Shown: in pieces, positions 26,738-34,857 of the stretch | How positions within the stretch are numbered: the first letter of the stretch is position 1 | Layout of the letters: each line of letters starts with the position of its first letter | NCBI GenBank assembly: GCA_017307505.1 | Contig: JAFKEE010000050.1 | Span: 1 to 64,000, forward strand | Reading direction: 5' to 3' | Length of the DNA: 64,000 nt | From: Acidobacteriota bacterium | GTDB lineage: Bacteria; Acidobacteriota; Terriglobia; Bryobacterales; Bryobacteraceae | The notes under the pieces: generated by a model | The model's database searches: none | What the model saw: the letters and a program-made list of their open reading frames with translations, nothing else | What the model was told of the DNA's origin: nothing | Made by a program: the position numbers and the translations under genes

Positions 26738-26752
26738 GTTGTTACGAACAAC
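26738..26752. promoter_or_regulatory. Perfect palindrome, possible operator
   Basis: GTTGTTACGAACAAC is a 6-bp inverted repeat around a 3-nt centre, 41 nt upstream of the DUF2934 gene start at 26794. It could be an operator or a small hairpin. No known box is matched with confidence. Confidence 0.3.
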
Positions 26753-26793
26753 TGACACCTGAAATGTACATTGGGAGCACCGCCGAGATTTAT

Positions 26794-27168
26794 ATGACCA
26801 GCAAAAAGAAGACCACCACCGAACCCGAAATCGTGAAGGCGGCCGAGACGGCCCCGGCAACGAAGACGAAAACCGAAAAGAGCAAAGCCACGAAGACAAC
26901 CACCGCCGCCAAATCGTCCGCCGCGACACACAAACCCGCCACCCGTAAGCCCGTAGCGGCCAAGGCCGCCGCGGCAGCCGCTTCGGCGGGGGCGATTGCC
27001 GCCGTCCCCGCGGCTCCGGTCGCCAAGGGCGCCTTCGAGCCCGCCGCCTATCATCAGGAGATTGCGACCGAGGCTTACTTCCAGTGGGTGAACCGCGGAG
27101 GTGGGGATGGGAGCGAACGGGAAGACTGGCTGCGCGCTATCGAGATCGTCCGCGCGCGATACGAATAG
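26794..27168 (+). CDS. DUF2934 domain protein with Lys/Ala-rich N-terminus
   Basis: 124 aa from ATG 26794 (ATG 26764 is also in frame). Residues 1-75 are a histone-H1-like low-complexity run of Lys, Thr and Ala, suggesting nucleic-acid binding. The C-terminal ~45 residues match the DUF2934 pattern (IATEAYFQWVNRGGGDGSER then DWLRAIEIV). Such proteins are common in Acidobacteriota and Proteobacteria and have no assigned function. It lies opposite lexA, with a long inverted repeat between them. Confidence 0.75.
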   Translation: MTSKKKTTTEPEIVKAAETAPATKTKTEKSKATKTTTAAKSSAATHKPATRKPVAAKAAAAAASAGAIAAVPAAPVAKGAFEPAAYHQEIATEAYFQWVNRGGGDGSEREDWLRAIEIVRARYE

Positions 27169-27182
27169 GGTCCAGACAGGAA

Positions 27183-27238
27183 TCAGGGGGCTCCCGGTAG
27201 AGCGCGTCGATTCTCCGCGTCCACCAGCAGCCCCCTGA
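27183..27238. repeat. Long inverted repeat between convergent genes
   Basis: TCAGGGGGCT (27183-27192) is complementary to AGCCCCCTGA (27229-27238), loop 36 nt. It sits between the DUF2934 stop and the lexA stop and may act as a bidirectional terminator, though no T-tract follows on either strand. Confidence 0.4.
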
Positions 27239-27251
27239 AGGTTCGTGCGGT

Positions 27252-27887
27252 TTACTTGTACTTGCGCAACACGGCGAGCACGCGTCCTTGCAGTTCGACG
27301 CTCTCACCCGGCACAAGAATGGGTTCCATGGCGGCATTGGCCGGTTGTAACCGTACCATGCCGTCAGGTTGTTTATAAAAGCGTTTTAGAGTGGTTTCAG
27401 CTCCACCCACCAACGCCACCACGATTTCACCGTCACGCGGATTTGGCGTGCGTTCCACTAGTACATAATCACCGCTGCAGATATGGTCCTCGATCATCGA
27501 GTCCCCCCGAACCTGCAGGGCATAAGTCTCCGCCGAACCTGCAAAGTCGGCGAAGTTGAGCGCTTCGGGCGCCGGTACCGATTCCACCGGCACACCCGCG
27601 GCGATACGGCCCAATAGCGGTACTTCCATACTTCCGCCATTCGATCCGTGGACGCGCGCGTGCTCAGCGGCCCGATATTCCGGCGATACCTCTATCGATC
27701 GGCTCTCGTTGTAGCGTCTCTTGAGGTAACCCTTTTGTTCTAGAGCGGTGATGTGTTTGTGAACAGTCGCGAGCGAGGCCAACTGCAGGCCAGCCGCGAT
27801 CTCTTCAAAACTCGGGCTATACCCGTTCCGCTCCGTGTATTCGACGAGGAAGTCTAAGACTTCTTTCTGTCTGGGCGTCAGAGCCAT
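27252..27887 (-). CDS. lexA: SOS response repressor LexA
   Basis: 211 aa from ATG 27887 (MALTPRQKEVLDFLVEY). The winged-helix N-domain (YSPSFEEIAAGLQLASLATV) is followed by the Ala-Gly cleavage region LLGRIAAGVP. The serine/lysine dyad lies in RGDSMIEDH and ETTLKRFYK. It represses DNA-damage genes and undergoes RecA-stimulated self-cleavage. I found no familiar LexA box (neither GAAC-N4-GTTC nor GTTC-N7-GTTC) in the short upstream region, so the operator in this lineage may differ or lie elsewhere. The divergent FmdB-like and DacB genes share its strand. Confidence 0.95.
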   Translation of the reverse strand: MALTPRQKEVLDFLVEYTERNGYSPSFEEIAAGLQLASLATVHKHITALEQKGYLKRRYNESRSIEVSPEYRAAEHARVHGSNGGSMEVPLLGRIAAGVPVESVPAPEALNFADFAGSAETYALQVRGDSMIEDHICSGDYVLVERTPNPRDGEIVVALVGGAETTLKRFYKQPDGMVRLQPANAAMEPILVPGESVELQGRVLAVLRKYK

Positions 27888-27893
27888 ACCCAC

Positions 27894-27923
27894 ATTTTTC
27901 GGCGAATACTCAGCGAAAGTCAA
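27894..27923 (-). promoter_or_regulatory. Candidate lexA promoter
   Basis: On the minus strand TTGACT and AAAAAT are 18 bp apart, placing the start of transcription near the ATG at 27887. There is no SD before that ATG, so the mRNA may be leaderless. The -10 is weak. Confidence 0.3.
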
Positions 27924-27953
27924 GCGGGGGTGGGCAATTCGGATGAAGAGGGC

Positions 27954-28181
27954 TTAATTTATGCCGCACTTCCCAGGCGTCGGACACATGCCGCCGGAGG
28001 GGCACATCGCCGGTGCGGATTGCTTCGATGCCCCCATTTTAGGGGAGAACGTGGAGTGTTCCTTGCGCAGGTGGTGCTCTCCACAGGAGGGGCAGGCCAA
28101 GGATTCGTAGTCGGATTCGCGGCGGATCAGCTTCTCAAATTTTGTCCCGCAGTCTTCGCAGGCGTACTCAAAAATCGGCAT
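27954..28181 (-). CDS. FmdB-like zinc-ribbon protein
   Basis: 75 aa. The N-terminus MPIFEYACEDCGTKFEKLIR and the second pair CPSCGEHHL form the CxxC...CxxC zinc ribbon of the FmdB regulatory-protein family. A Met/Ser/Cys-rich tail with CPSGGMCPTPGKC follows, adding possible metal ligands. Function of the family is unclear (named for a putative regulator of formamidase). It lies 3 nt after the stop of dacB on the same strand. Confidence 0.85.
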   Translation of the reverse strand: MPIFEYACEDCGTKFEKLIRRESDYESLACPSCGEHHLRKEHSTFSPKMGASKQSAPAMCPSGGMCPTPGKCGIN

Positions 28182-28184
28182 GGT

Positions 28185-29663
28185 TCAACGTTTCCCTTCC
28201 TCAAGGATCGCTACTGCGATTTTATCAACGATCGCCCGGATCTCCGAAGACGGGGCCGTGAAGTCGTTCACCAGAATCGAGAAGGCGAGGCGCCGGTCCG
28301 AATCTTCACCTGCGTATCCAGATAGGGCGGCCACATGGCTGATAGACCCGGTCTTCGCCCGGATGGCGGTCACGTTCCTGAAGCCGCGGAAACGGTTGCT
28401 CAGCGTGCCATCCTCTCCGGCGATAGGCAGCAGTTCATAGAAGGCGTCGCGCCAAGGGCTGCTGTACATGGAGCGGAGGACGGCGGTGAAGGTGGTGGGG
28501 GTGGCTAGGGTGCGGCGCGAAAGCCCGGAGCCGTCGGCGAGCGCGAAGTCCTTGCGGTCGAGGCCGAGGCTCGTGAGGAACTCCGTCATCTCCTCGTGGG
28601 CCGCATCTGCCGTCCCTTCGCTCCGCTTGATGAAGCCAACTTCACGAAGCGCAATCTCGGCATGCAGATTCTGGCTGACCTTATTTACGACTTTCAGGAT
28701 CTCGATCAACGGAGGCGAAACCCGCTTCGCCAGTTCAACTCCGGTGGACGGCTGATAGGGCTGTCCCGGCAGGCGATGGGCGGCGCGAACGGAGCCTCGA
28801 ATGGTGACGCCGCGGGCGCGCAGAAGTTCGGCGAACGCCTGGGCGGCGAAAGCAGCGGGGTCGTCGATGGCGATGAGTTGCGAGGCGGCGCCCCCGTTGG
28901 GCGCGGCCGTGCCGCCAATGAGGAGGACGCGGGTGTTGGGTTGGCGATCGACTGTGATGCTGCGCGGGGCGCCGATGTGAGTCTTCAGGGTGTTGTGGAT
29001 CGTATAGTATTCAACTGCCGGCGTGAGCGAGATGTCGGCGGTTTCACCCGGCTTGCGGCCAGGGCGAATGGTCAGCAGCAGGGCGTTGTCGTTGATGGTG
29101 AGCGCACTGACCGGCGCACCATACTCCCAGACCGTGTCGTCGACGGTCCACCCGTCGGGGTAAGGCAACCAGGGCCAGCGGGTGTCATCGCCGATGATGT
29201 CGCCATCGATGACGCGGACTCCGGCTTCGACCACTTTATTCGCCAGTTCGGCGAGGGGCTTCAAGGGGTCTCCTTGAATCGCACCTTTCTTGTACGGAAT
29301 GTCTCGGGCCGACAGGGTCGGGTCGCCGCCGCCGACCAGCCGCAAATCACCGCCGATCCAGCCGTCGGCGTCCGGCGGTTTTGCGGTGAGGATGCGCGTT
29401 TCGAAGCGGTAATCGGGTCCGAGCCGGGCGATGGCAAGGGCGGTGGAAAGCAGCTTTGTGTTCGACGCCGGGGTCATCGGGAGGCCGGCGTTGAGAGAGT
29501 AGACTACCCTGCCGGTGGCCGGCTCGACCACGTGGATGCCGAACACGGCACGCTGAGCGGCCGGGTCCGAGAGATACTGGCTGATCTTTTCGTCCAGATT
29601 CTGGGCTTGGGCCGTCACGGCCAGCACGACGAGCGACGCCGCAAAAGAAGAGGTCCGAAGCAT
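28185..29663 (-). CDS. dacB: D-alanyl-D-alanine carboxypeptidase/endopeptidase (PBP4, S13)
   Basis: 492 aa with signal peptide (MLRTSSFAASLVVLAVTAQA). Penicillin-binding motifs: SNTK at 67-70 (catalytic Ser67), SQN in NKVSQNLHAE, and KTG at 437-439 (AKTGSISHVAALSGYA). The long insertion between SxxK and SxN is typical of the S13/PBP4 class. It trims or cleaves peptidoglycan cross-links in the periplasm. It diverges from the gene at 29688 with only 24 nt between start codons. Confidence 0.92.
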   Translation of the reverse strand: MLRTSSFAASLVVLAVTAQAQNLDEKISQYLSDPAAQRAVFGIHVVEPATGRVVYSLNAGLPMTPASNTKLLSTALAIARLGPDYRFETRILTAKPPDADGWIGGDLRLVGGGDPTLSARDIPYKKGAIQGDPLKPLAELANKVVEAGVRVIDGDIIGDDTRWPWLPYPDGWTVDDTVWEYGAPVSALTINDNALLLTIRPGRKPGETADISLTPAVEYYTIHNTLKTHIGAPRSITVDRQPNTRVLLIGGTAAPNGGAASQLIAIDDPAAFAAQAFAELLRARGVTIRGSVRAAHRLPGQPYQPSTGVELAKRVSPPLIEILKVVNKVSQNLHAEIALREVGFIKRSEGTADAAHEEMTEFLTSLGLDRKDFALADGSGLSRRTLATPTTFTAVLRSMYSSPWRDAFYELLPIAGEDGTLSNRFRGFRNVTAIRAKTGSISHVAALSGYAGEDSDRRLAFSILVNDFTAPSSEIRAIVDKIAVAILEEGKR

Positions 29664-29687
29664 GAGTAATCAGTTTATCCTGAGGTC

Positions 29688-30335
29688 GTGAAATTCCTTG
29701 CTTTGGGCCTGGCAGTCTCGATGGCGTGGGCGGGTACGGACCCGCGTCCGAAGGCGACGGACTATCCGGTGCATGTGCATGCGGCGCGGGCGGAGATCGG
29801 CGCTGAGTACCTTTCAAGGACGATCAGCGAAGCGGGGGCGTCTTACTACACGGGGATCTACCTGGTGGTGGAAGTGGCCCTCTATCCGGACAAGGGCGTG
29901 ACGCTGCCGGTGAGTTCGGGTGATTTCCAGTTGCGCATCAACGGGAAGAAGGTCCCGCTGATCGCTCAGACTCCGGGGATTGTGGCGGCGTCGATCCGGA
30001 ATCCGGATTGGGATAGTGTTCCCCGGGGACCGGTTGCGGGTGTCGGGGTGGGCGGTGCCGACATCCTGATCGGTGGGCGGCAGCCGGTCGAGCGGTTTCC
30101 TGGCGATCCTCAGACGACGAGAGCCCCGCGACCGCCCAGGGCTCCGGACGAGAGGGAGAAGGTTCCGCAGGACAGAGGCGAAGTGGCGTTGCGGCTGGCG
30201 TTGCCGCAGGTGGAGGCAGAGACCGGCGTGAGCGGCCTGGTGTATTTCGCCTACAAGTCCAAACTCAACGACATTCGCCGTCTGGAACTCCTTTATGAAG
30301 GACCGGCAGGACGGCAAGTGCTGGTTTTGCGTTGA
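29688..30335 (+). CDS. Secreted hypothetical protein
   Basis: 215 aa from GTG. The signal peptide MKFLALGLAVSMAWAG is followed by a beta-rich domain (GIYLVVEVALYPDKGVTLPV, QLRINGKKVPLIAQTPG), a Gly/Val and Pro-rich linker (about 120-160) and a second beta stretch ending in LLYEGPAGRQVLVLR. No catalytic residues are recognised. It is divergent from dacB and 36 nt ahead of the beta-CASP gene. Probably a periplasmic or outer-membrane-associated protein of a lineage-specific family. Confidence 0.6.
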   Translation: MKFLALGLAVSMAWAGTDPRPKATDYPVHVHAARAEIGAEYLSRTISEAGASYYTGIYLVVEVALYPDKGVTLPVSSGDFQLRINGKKVPLIAQTPGIVAASIRNPDWDSVPRGPVAGVGVGGADILIGGRQPVERFPGDPQTTRAPRPPRAPDEREKVPQDRGEVALRLALPQVEAETGVSGLVYFAYKSKLNDIRRLELLYEGPAGRQVLVLR

Positions 30336-30371
30336 CCGATAGCGCTCTATCATTTGTGTCATGCTGACGGC

Positions 30372-31784
30372 ATGAAGTTGACGTTCTGGGGAGCCGCCCG
30401 TACGGTCACCGGCTCCATGCATCACCTCGCCGTGAGCGGACGGCGCTATCTACTTGACTGCGGCCTGTACCAGGGCCGAAGGAAAGAGGCGCGGGAGCGG
30501 AACGCGCACTTCCCGTTTTCCCCTTCGTCGATCGAGGCGGTGCTGGTGTCGCACGCCCATATCGACCACACGGGGAATCTGCCCACATTAGTAAAGGGCG
30601 GGTTCACGGGTCCGATTTACGCCACACCCGCGACGGTGGACCTGAGCAAGTCCATGCTGGCGGATTCGGCCCACATCCAGGAAAAGGACGCCCTCTTCGT
30701 GGCCAAGCGCCTGTCGCGGCGGCGCAAGATCGGGCAGGCCGATGACCTGGAAGTGATCGAACCGCTCTACTCCGTGGAAGATGCCGAGCGGACGCAGGAG
30801 ATGTTCCGGGAAGTCCGCGAGCACCAGGTGACGGAGGTGGGGCCGGGGCTGAGCTACACCTCTTATGATGCGGGGCACATGCTGGGATCGACGGCCCTCG
30901 CGATGGATCTGCAGGAGAATGGACGCCAGGTCCGGCTGGCCTTCTCCGGCGACGTGGGGCGGCCGAACCTGCCCATCATCAAAGACCCGGAGACGATGCC
31001 GCCGGTGGATTACTTGATCATGGAGTCCACGTACGGCGACCGCCTGCACAAGGACATGGGCTCGGCCAAGGACAAACTGGCGGATGCGATCAACCGTGTG
31101 AGCGCGCGGGGCGGCAAGATCATTGCACCGGCGTTTGCGGTGGGCCGGACCCAGCAACTGGTTCTGCTGCTGCATGAACTGATGCTGGAGCATCGCATTG
31201 CGGGCATCCCGATCTTCGTCGACAGCCCCCTGGCGGTGAACGTGACCGAGGCCTTCCGCAAGCACACTGAGCTTTTCGATACGGAGACGCAGGCCTTCGT
31301 TGACAACGGGCATGACCCGTTCGGGTTCAAGCTGCTGCACTATGTCCGTGAGGTGTCGGAGTCGAAGGCACTGAACGACCTGCGGGGACCGGCGCTGATT
31401 CTGTCGGCCTCGGGTATGGCGGAAGCGGGCCGCATTCTTCACCATTTGCGCAACAATATTGAGGATCCGCGCAACATGGTGCTGATCACAGGTTTCCAGG
31501 CGGAGAACACACTGGGCCGCAAGATTGTCGAGAAGCAGCAGGAGGTGCCGATCTTCGGCGAACCGGTGCGGCTGCGGGCCGAGGTGATGAAGCTGAACGA
31601 ACTGTCGGGCCACGCGGACCAGAACGAGTTGCTGACCTGGATGAAGCCCATGGTGAAGACGCTGAAGAAGGTCTTCCTGGTGCACGGTGAACCGCAACAG
31701 GCCGAGGCGCTGGGGAAGATGATCCGCACCTTCTATGACCTCGACGTGGAGATTCCACAGCGCGGGCAGTCGTTCGACCTGTAA
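30372..31784 (+). CDS. MBL-fold beta-CASP RNA nuclease
   Basis: 470 aa from ATG 30372. Metallo-beta-lactamase motif HAHIDH at residues 61-66 (H61, H63, D65, H66), motif 3 in SYDAGHMLGS, and motif 4 Asp in LAFSGDVGR. Beta-CASP motifs follow: MESTYGDR, PAFAVGRTQQ, SASGMAEAGRI, and the C-terminal LNELSGHADQNELL. This is the architecture of RNA 3'-end processing and degradation nucleases of the CPSF73/RNase J class, so a role in RNA turnover is likely. Not RNase J itself in layout. Confidence 0.9.
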   Translation: MKLTFWGAARTVTGSMHHLAVSGRRYLLDCGLYQGRRKEARERNAHFPFSPSSIEAVLVSHAHIDHTGNLPTLVKGGFTGPIYATPATVDLSKSMLADSAHIQEKDALFVAKRLSRRRKIGQADDLEVIEPLYSVEDAERTQEMFREVREHQVTEVGPGLSYTSYDAGHMLGSTALAMDLQENGRQVRLAFSGDVGRPNLPIIKDPETMPPVDYLIMESTYGDRLHKDMGSAKDKLADAINRVSARGGKIIAPAFAVGRTQQLVLLLHELMLEHRIAGIPIFVDSPLAVNVTEAFRKHTELFDTETQAFVDNGHDPFGFKLLHYVREVSESKALNDLRGPALILSASGMAEAGRILHHLRNNIEDPRNMVLITGFQAENTLGRKIVEKQQEVPIFGEPVRLRAEVMKLNELSGHADQNELLTWMKPMVKTLKKVFLVHGEPQQAEALGKMIRTFYDLDVEIPQRGQSFDL

Positions 31785-31787
31785 AGG

Positions 31788-33527
31788 CTATTTGCGGGCC
31801 GGGCGGGTATAGACCGTCCGGCCCTCGATGATCACCTGCGTGGGTTCGATTTGTCGAATCTCCTCGACGGGACACTTGAGGTAGTCGCGATCGATGACGA
31901 CGAGGTCGGCCAGTTTGCCGGGCTCCAGCGAACCGCGCGACTTTTCGGCGAAGTGCCGGTAGGCGGCCCAGATGGTGTACATGCGAAGGGCCTCTTCGCG
32001 CGAGATCCGCTGCTCCGGGTGGATCACCCGGCCACGGATGTTCAGGCGGGTGACGGCGTTCCACATGCCCTGGAAGGGATTGTACGGATTCACGGCCGAG
32101 TTCTTATCGTGGCCGATCATGTGGTCGCTGCCGCCGGCGACGAGAATGCCCGCGTCGATATAAGACCGCATGGGAAAGAAGTACTTCATCGCTTCGGCGC
32201 CCATCGTCTTCTCGAGGCCCGGCGTGTCGAAGTAGAGCCAGGCGGGCTGGGCGTCGGCGAGGATCCCCAAGCGCTTCATCTCGGCGAGGGCGCGGGGATT
32301 CTGGAAGCTGGCGTGGATGAGGTGGGACCGGGTAGGCGCGATGGGTTTGGTTTTGTCGAGGGCATCGAGAGCCGCCAGGAAGTTGTCGATGGCTCCCCCG
32401 CCCTGGCAGTGGGCGGAGAGCGTCCAGCCCTTGTCGCGAGCGATGCGAAAGATCTCCAGCAGCTTCGCGGCGCTTTCGAAGAGCTGGCCCCGGTCGTCAG
32501 GATTGGTCTTGCCGTAGAGCTGGGCACCGAACTCGCCGTAGGGCTGGCGCTGGAAGGCGGTGCCGATGGTCATGCCGCCGTCGACGTTGACCTTGAACGC
32601 GCCGAAACGAAGCCAATCGTCGCCGTCGTTGGTTTTGTAGGGCAAGGCCTCAATGTCGCGGCGAAGATCTTCCAGCGGGCGGCCGGCGTCATAGCGGGCG
32701 GTCATGGTAACCCGCAGCGGCAGGCGGTGGGCGGCTTTCAGATCGCGGTAAAGGCCAATCTCCTCGGCGTAGACGGCCCCGTCGCCGATGGAGGTGATGC
32801 CTGCTTCCACATAGCGGCGGAGCATTTCCTCGAGCACGCGGCGTTTCTCGTCGAGGGTGAAGCCTTCGTCTTCCTTGAGTCCCTTTAACAGAGACTGGGC
32901 GTTCTTGAGGATGCCGTTGGGTTCGCCGTTGCGGTCGTGGACGATCTCGCCCATGGGCGGGTTGGGCGTATCGCGGGTGATGCCGCTGAGTTTGAGGCCA
33001 AGGGAGTTCACGATGACGACGTAGCTGGCGTCGAACATCACGGGATGTTCCTTCGCCTCGTCGAGCAGTTCCCGTGTGGGCATGCGGAGTTCGTTGAGGC
33101 GGGTGGGAAAGGTGCGCGGGACGATGATCCACTGGCCCTTTGGCGTGGTGGCGGCTTTGGCGCGAATGAACTTGCGGATGGTGTCGTAGGTATCGAAGAC
33201 AGGCAGTTTGCCGCGAAACTCGCTGAGGCCGGCGCCGAGGGGGTGGACGTGGCTATCGAAAAGGCCGGGCAGGACGGTGGCTCCGTGAAGGTCGGTGACG
33301 GTGGTGTTGGGCCCCCGTTCCGCGGCGAGGACAGCGGCGTCGGAGCCGAGCAGCACGATGCGGCCGCCGCGGATGGCCACGGCACTTTGGATCGAGAACT
33401 TCGCGTCGACGGTGACGATCCTGCCATTGTGGAGAATCAAGTCGGAATTGGCGGCCAGGGCCAGGGGCGCGAGTCCGGCCAGCAGCAGGAGTGTTGCTGA
33501 GGAGCCCGGGCGTGCAAACAGTTTCAT
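31788..33527 (-). CDS. Exported amidohydrolase, YtcJ-like (amidohydrolase_3)
   Basis: 579 aa with an N-terminal signal (MKLFARPGSSATLLLLAGLA). The first metal motif is HVHPLGAG (FDSHVHPLG). Further barrel features are LSAHCQGGGAIDNFLAALDA, the late VAGGSDHMIGHDKN Asp region and the C-terminal ADLVVIDRDYLKCPVEEI. Family members hydrolyse cyclic amides or related compounds; the substrate is not known. It is convergent with the beta-CASP gene (3-nt gap) and has a 500-nt gene-free stretch upstream. Confidence 0.88.
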   Translation of the reverse strand: MKLFARPGSSATLLLLAGLAPLALAANSDLILHNGRIVTVDAKFSIQSAVAIRGGRIVLLGSDAAVLAAERGPNTTVTDLHGATVLPGLFDSHVHPLGAGLSEFRGKLPVFDTYDTIRKFIRAKAATTPKGQWIIVPRTFPTRLNELRMPTRELLDEAKEHPVMFDASYVVIVNSLGLKLSGITRDTPNPPMGEIVHDRNGEPNGILKNAQSLLKGLKEDEGFTLDEKRRVLEEMLRRYVEAGITSIGDGAVYAEEIGLYRDLKAAHRLPLRVTMTARYDAGRPLEDLRRDIEALPYKTNDGDDWLRFGAFKVNVDGGMTIGTAFQRQPYGEFGAQLYGKTNPDDRGQLFESAAKLLEIFRIARDKGWTLSAHCQGGGAIDNFLAALDALDKTKPIAPTRSHLIHASFQNPRALAEMKRLGILADAQPAWLYFDTPGLEKTMGAEAMKYFFPMRSYIDAGILVAGGSDHMIGHDKNSAVNPYNPFQGMWNAVTRLNIRGRVIHPEQRISREEALRMYTIWAAYRHFAEKSRGSLEPGKLADLVVIDRDYLKCPVEEIRQIEPTQVIIEGRTVYTRPARK

Positions 33528-33709
33528 GGGAGTCTCCGGACCTCGATCTGAAGCGAACGTTCCAACTCCGCGCCGGGTCGGGGCGCTGCGGCCATCACGC
33601 GGCCGGGTCGAAGGAGGTGGACGGCAGTCGACGACATTGTATCGGCCTCCGGCCTACGCGCGCAGAAGAATCTCGCTCTTCGCCCGGCAGGGGACCTAAA
33701 AATGGGAAC

Positions 33710-33738
33710 TTGCCAGTTGGAAGGGATGGGCCTACACT
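33710..33738 (+). promoter_or_regulatory. Orphan sigma70-type promoter
   Basis: TTGCCA (33710-33715), 17-bp spacer, TACACT (33733-33738). Transcription would start near 33745, almost 300 nt before the ATG at 34036, with no gene between. Confidence 0.5.
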
Positions 33739-33744
33739 GTCGCA

Positions 33745-34035
33745 TAGCGTGGTTCGCCTTAGGCGGAGGTAGGTACTTGGTGCACTCCGTAGGGTGAAGC
33801 ACTGGGGCGTAGTAGGGCGAAGATCGGATCTGGGATGATCAGTAACAGAGGTAAGGGGCGAGGGAACTTCGCTCGGTGAGCGCGTAAGTTAAAGAAATTA
33901 AAGAGCGTGGAATCGCGACAGGCAGGATGGGGTGGGCATGAAGACCCAAATAGGTACCAGACGTTTCAATTTGCGCTAACTGGTCCCGCTGGCCCTGTAT
34001 TTTCAGTAGTTTGTGGATTGTAATGGAGTTCAACC
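33745..34035 (+). ncRNA. Putative structured leader or small RNA
   Basis: Downstream of the orphan promoter there are hairpins: AACTT/AAGTT enclosing CGCTC-GGT-GAGCG at 33865-33890, and GGTACCAG near 33953 pairing with CTGGTCC near 33980 (one bulge). It could be a 290-nt leader for the gene at 34036 or an independent RNA. No known riboswitch family is recognised. Confidence 0.35.
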
Positions 34036-34383
34036 ATGGCTACCGCCGCACAGCAGCTCTCGATGACCCGGGCCTTACCTAAGGCTACGGACCAATTGCT
34101 TCAGTTCATCTACCTGCAGGGATTGGACACGCTGACGACTCTGGCGTTTCTGCTGGCGGGTGCGCAGGAGGCAAATCCTCTGGTCCGAACCTTGATGAAT
34201 TGGTTCGGGAATCCTCTGGCCGGCCTGGTCGCGGTCAAGATCGCGGCGCTGATGCTTGGCTACTACTGCTGGAACAAGGGCAAGGCGGCGACGCTGCGGC
34301 GAGCAAACGTGTTCTTTGCGTTGCTGGTCGCCTGGAATCTCTTTTGCCTGCTACTCGCACTGGGTGTGCGATGGAAGGCGTGA
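34036..34383 (+). CDS. Small integral membrane protein (DUF5658-like)
   Basis: 115 aa, mostly hydrophobic: helices around 25-45 (LDTLTTLAFLLAGAQEANPL), 55-75 (GLVAVKIAALMLGYYCW) and 88-110 (ANVFFALLVAWNLFCLLLAL). The first helix followed by EANPL resembles the DUF5658 pattern. Function unknown. A long structured leader with its own promoter may precede it. It is convergent with the Flp pilin gene. Confidence 0.65.
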   Translation: MATAAQQLSMTRALPKATDQLLQFIYLQGLDTLTTLAFLLAGAQEANPLVRTLMNWFGNPLAGLVAVKIAALMLGYYCWNKGKAATLRRANVFFALLVAWNLFCLLLALGVRWKA

Positions 34384-34401
34384 GAATAGCGAAGCGAAGC
34401 C

Positions 34402-34632
34402 TCAGCCATTCCCCCACGTTTTCATAAACAGTTCAATCTTGTTAAAGATCCCGGAGATGGGCCCGGTGACCTGGTAGGGAATAACTGCCGCCACGGCGAC
34501 GGCTACAAAACCGACCAGGAGGGCATACTCTACCAAATCCTGACCTTTCTGTCCGCGCGGTGAGGCTGGATGTAACAGGTCTGCTGCTATGAGCGAGGCT
34601 CGTTGAGCCGCGCGCTCTGTCAAACGCCGCAT
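34402..34632 (-). CDS. Flp/Fap-type pilin
   Basis: 76 aa from ATG 34632 (GGGAGG 7 nt upstream). The basic leader ends in RGQKGQDLVEYALLVGF, which is the Flp prepilin peptidase site: cleavage after Gly, Glu at +5 and Tyr at +6, then a hydrophobic helix. The mature peptide is short, as in Tad/Flp type IVb pili. No tad export genes lie nearby, so the machinery must be encoded elsewhere or this is a lone pseudopilin. Confidence 0.85.
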   Translation of the reverse strand: MRRLTERAAQRASLIAADLLHPASPRGQKGQDLVEYALLVGFVAVAVAAVIPYQVTGPISGIFNKIELFMKTWGNG

Positions 34633-34857
34633 GGTAGTCCTCCCATGTCTCATGTACTAGATCTATGGTGTCTGAGGGTGCCACACGCGACAACCCAACA
34701 AACTCCGTAGAACGTACTGATTTGTTTCTTAGAACTAGTCAGGTTGGCTGATATTTCTGTAGGGCAATTCCCGCGCCTCAAATCGCGCACAAAAGTCCAG
34801 TTTTGAGCAGCATAGCGCAGGTGCACGGGGCTCATCGACTATACTGGGGAGTCACCC

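Larger units (their letters stand above)
33528..34035. other. 508-nt gap without a credible gene
   Basis: No reading frame here has a supported start plus convincing protein. The gap holds an orphan promoter at 33710-33738 and a hairpin-rich stretch described below. The left 180 nt, upstream of the amidohydrolase, should carry that gene's promoter but no clear one was found. Confidence 0.6.

Noticed and set aside
33839-34033. 64-residue minus-strand ORF in the gap before 34036
   Set aside because: No SD, odd composition, and it lies across a hairpin-rich region with a + strand promoter.
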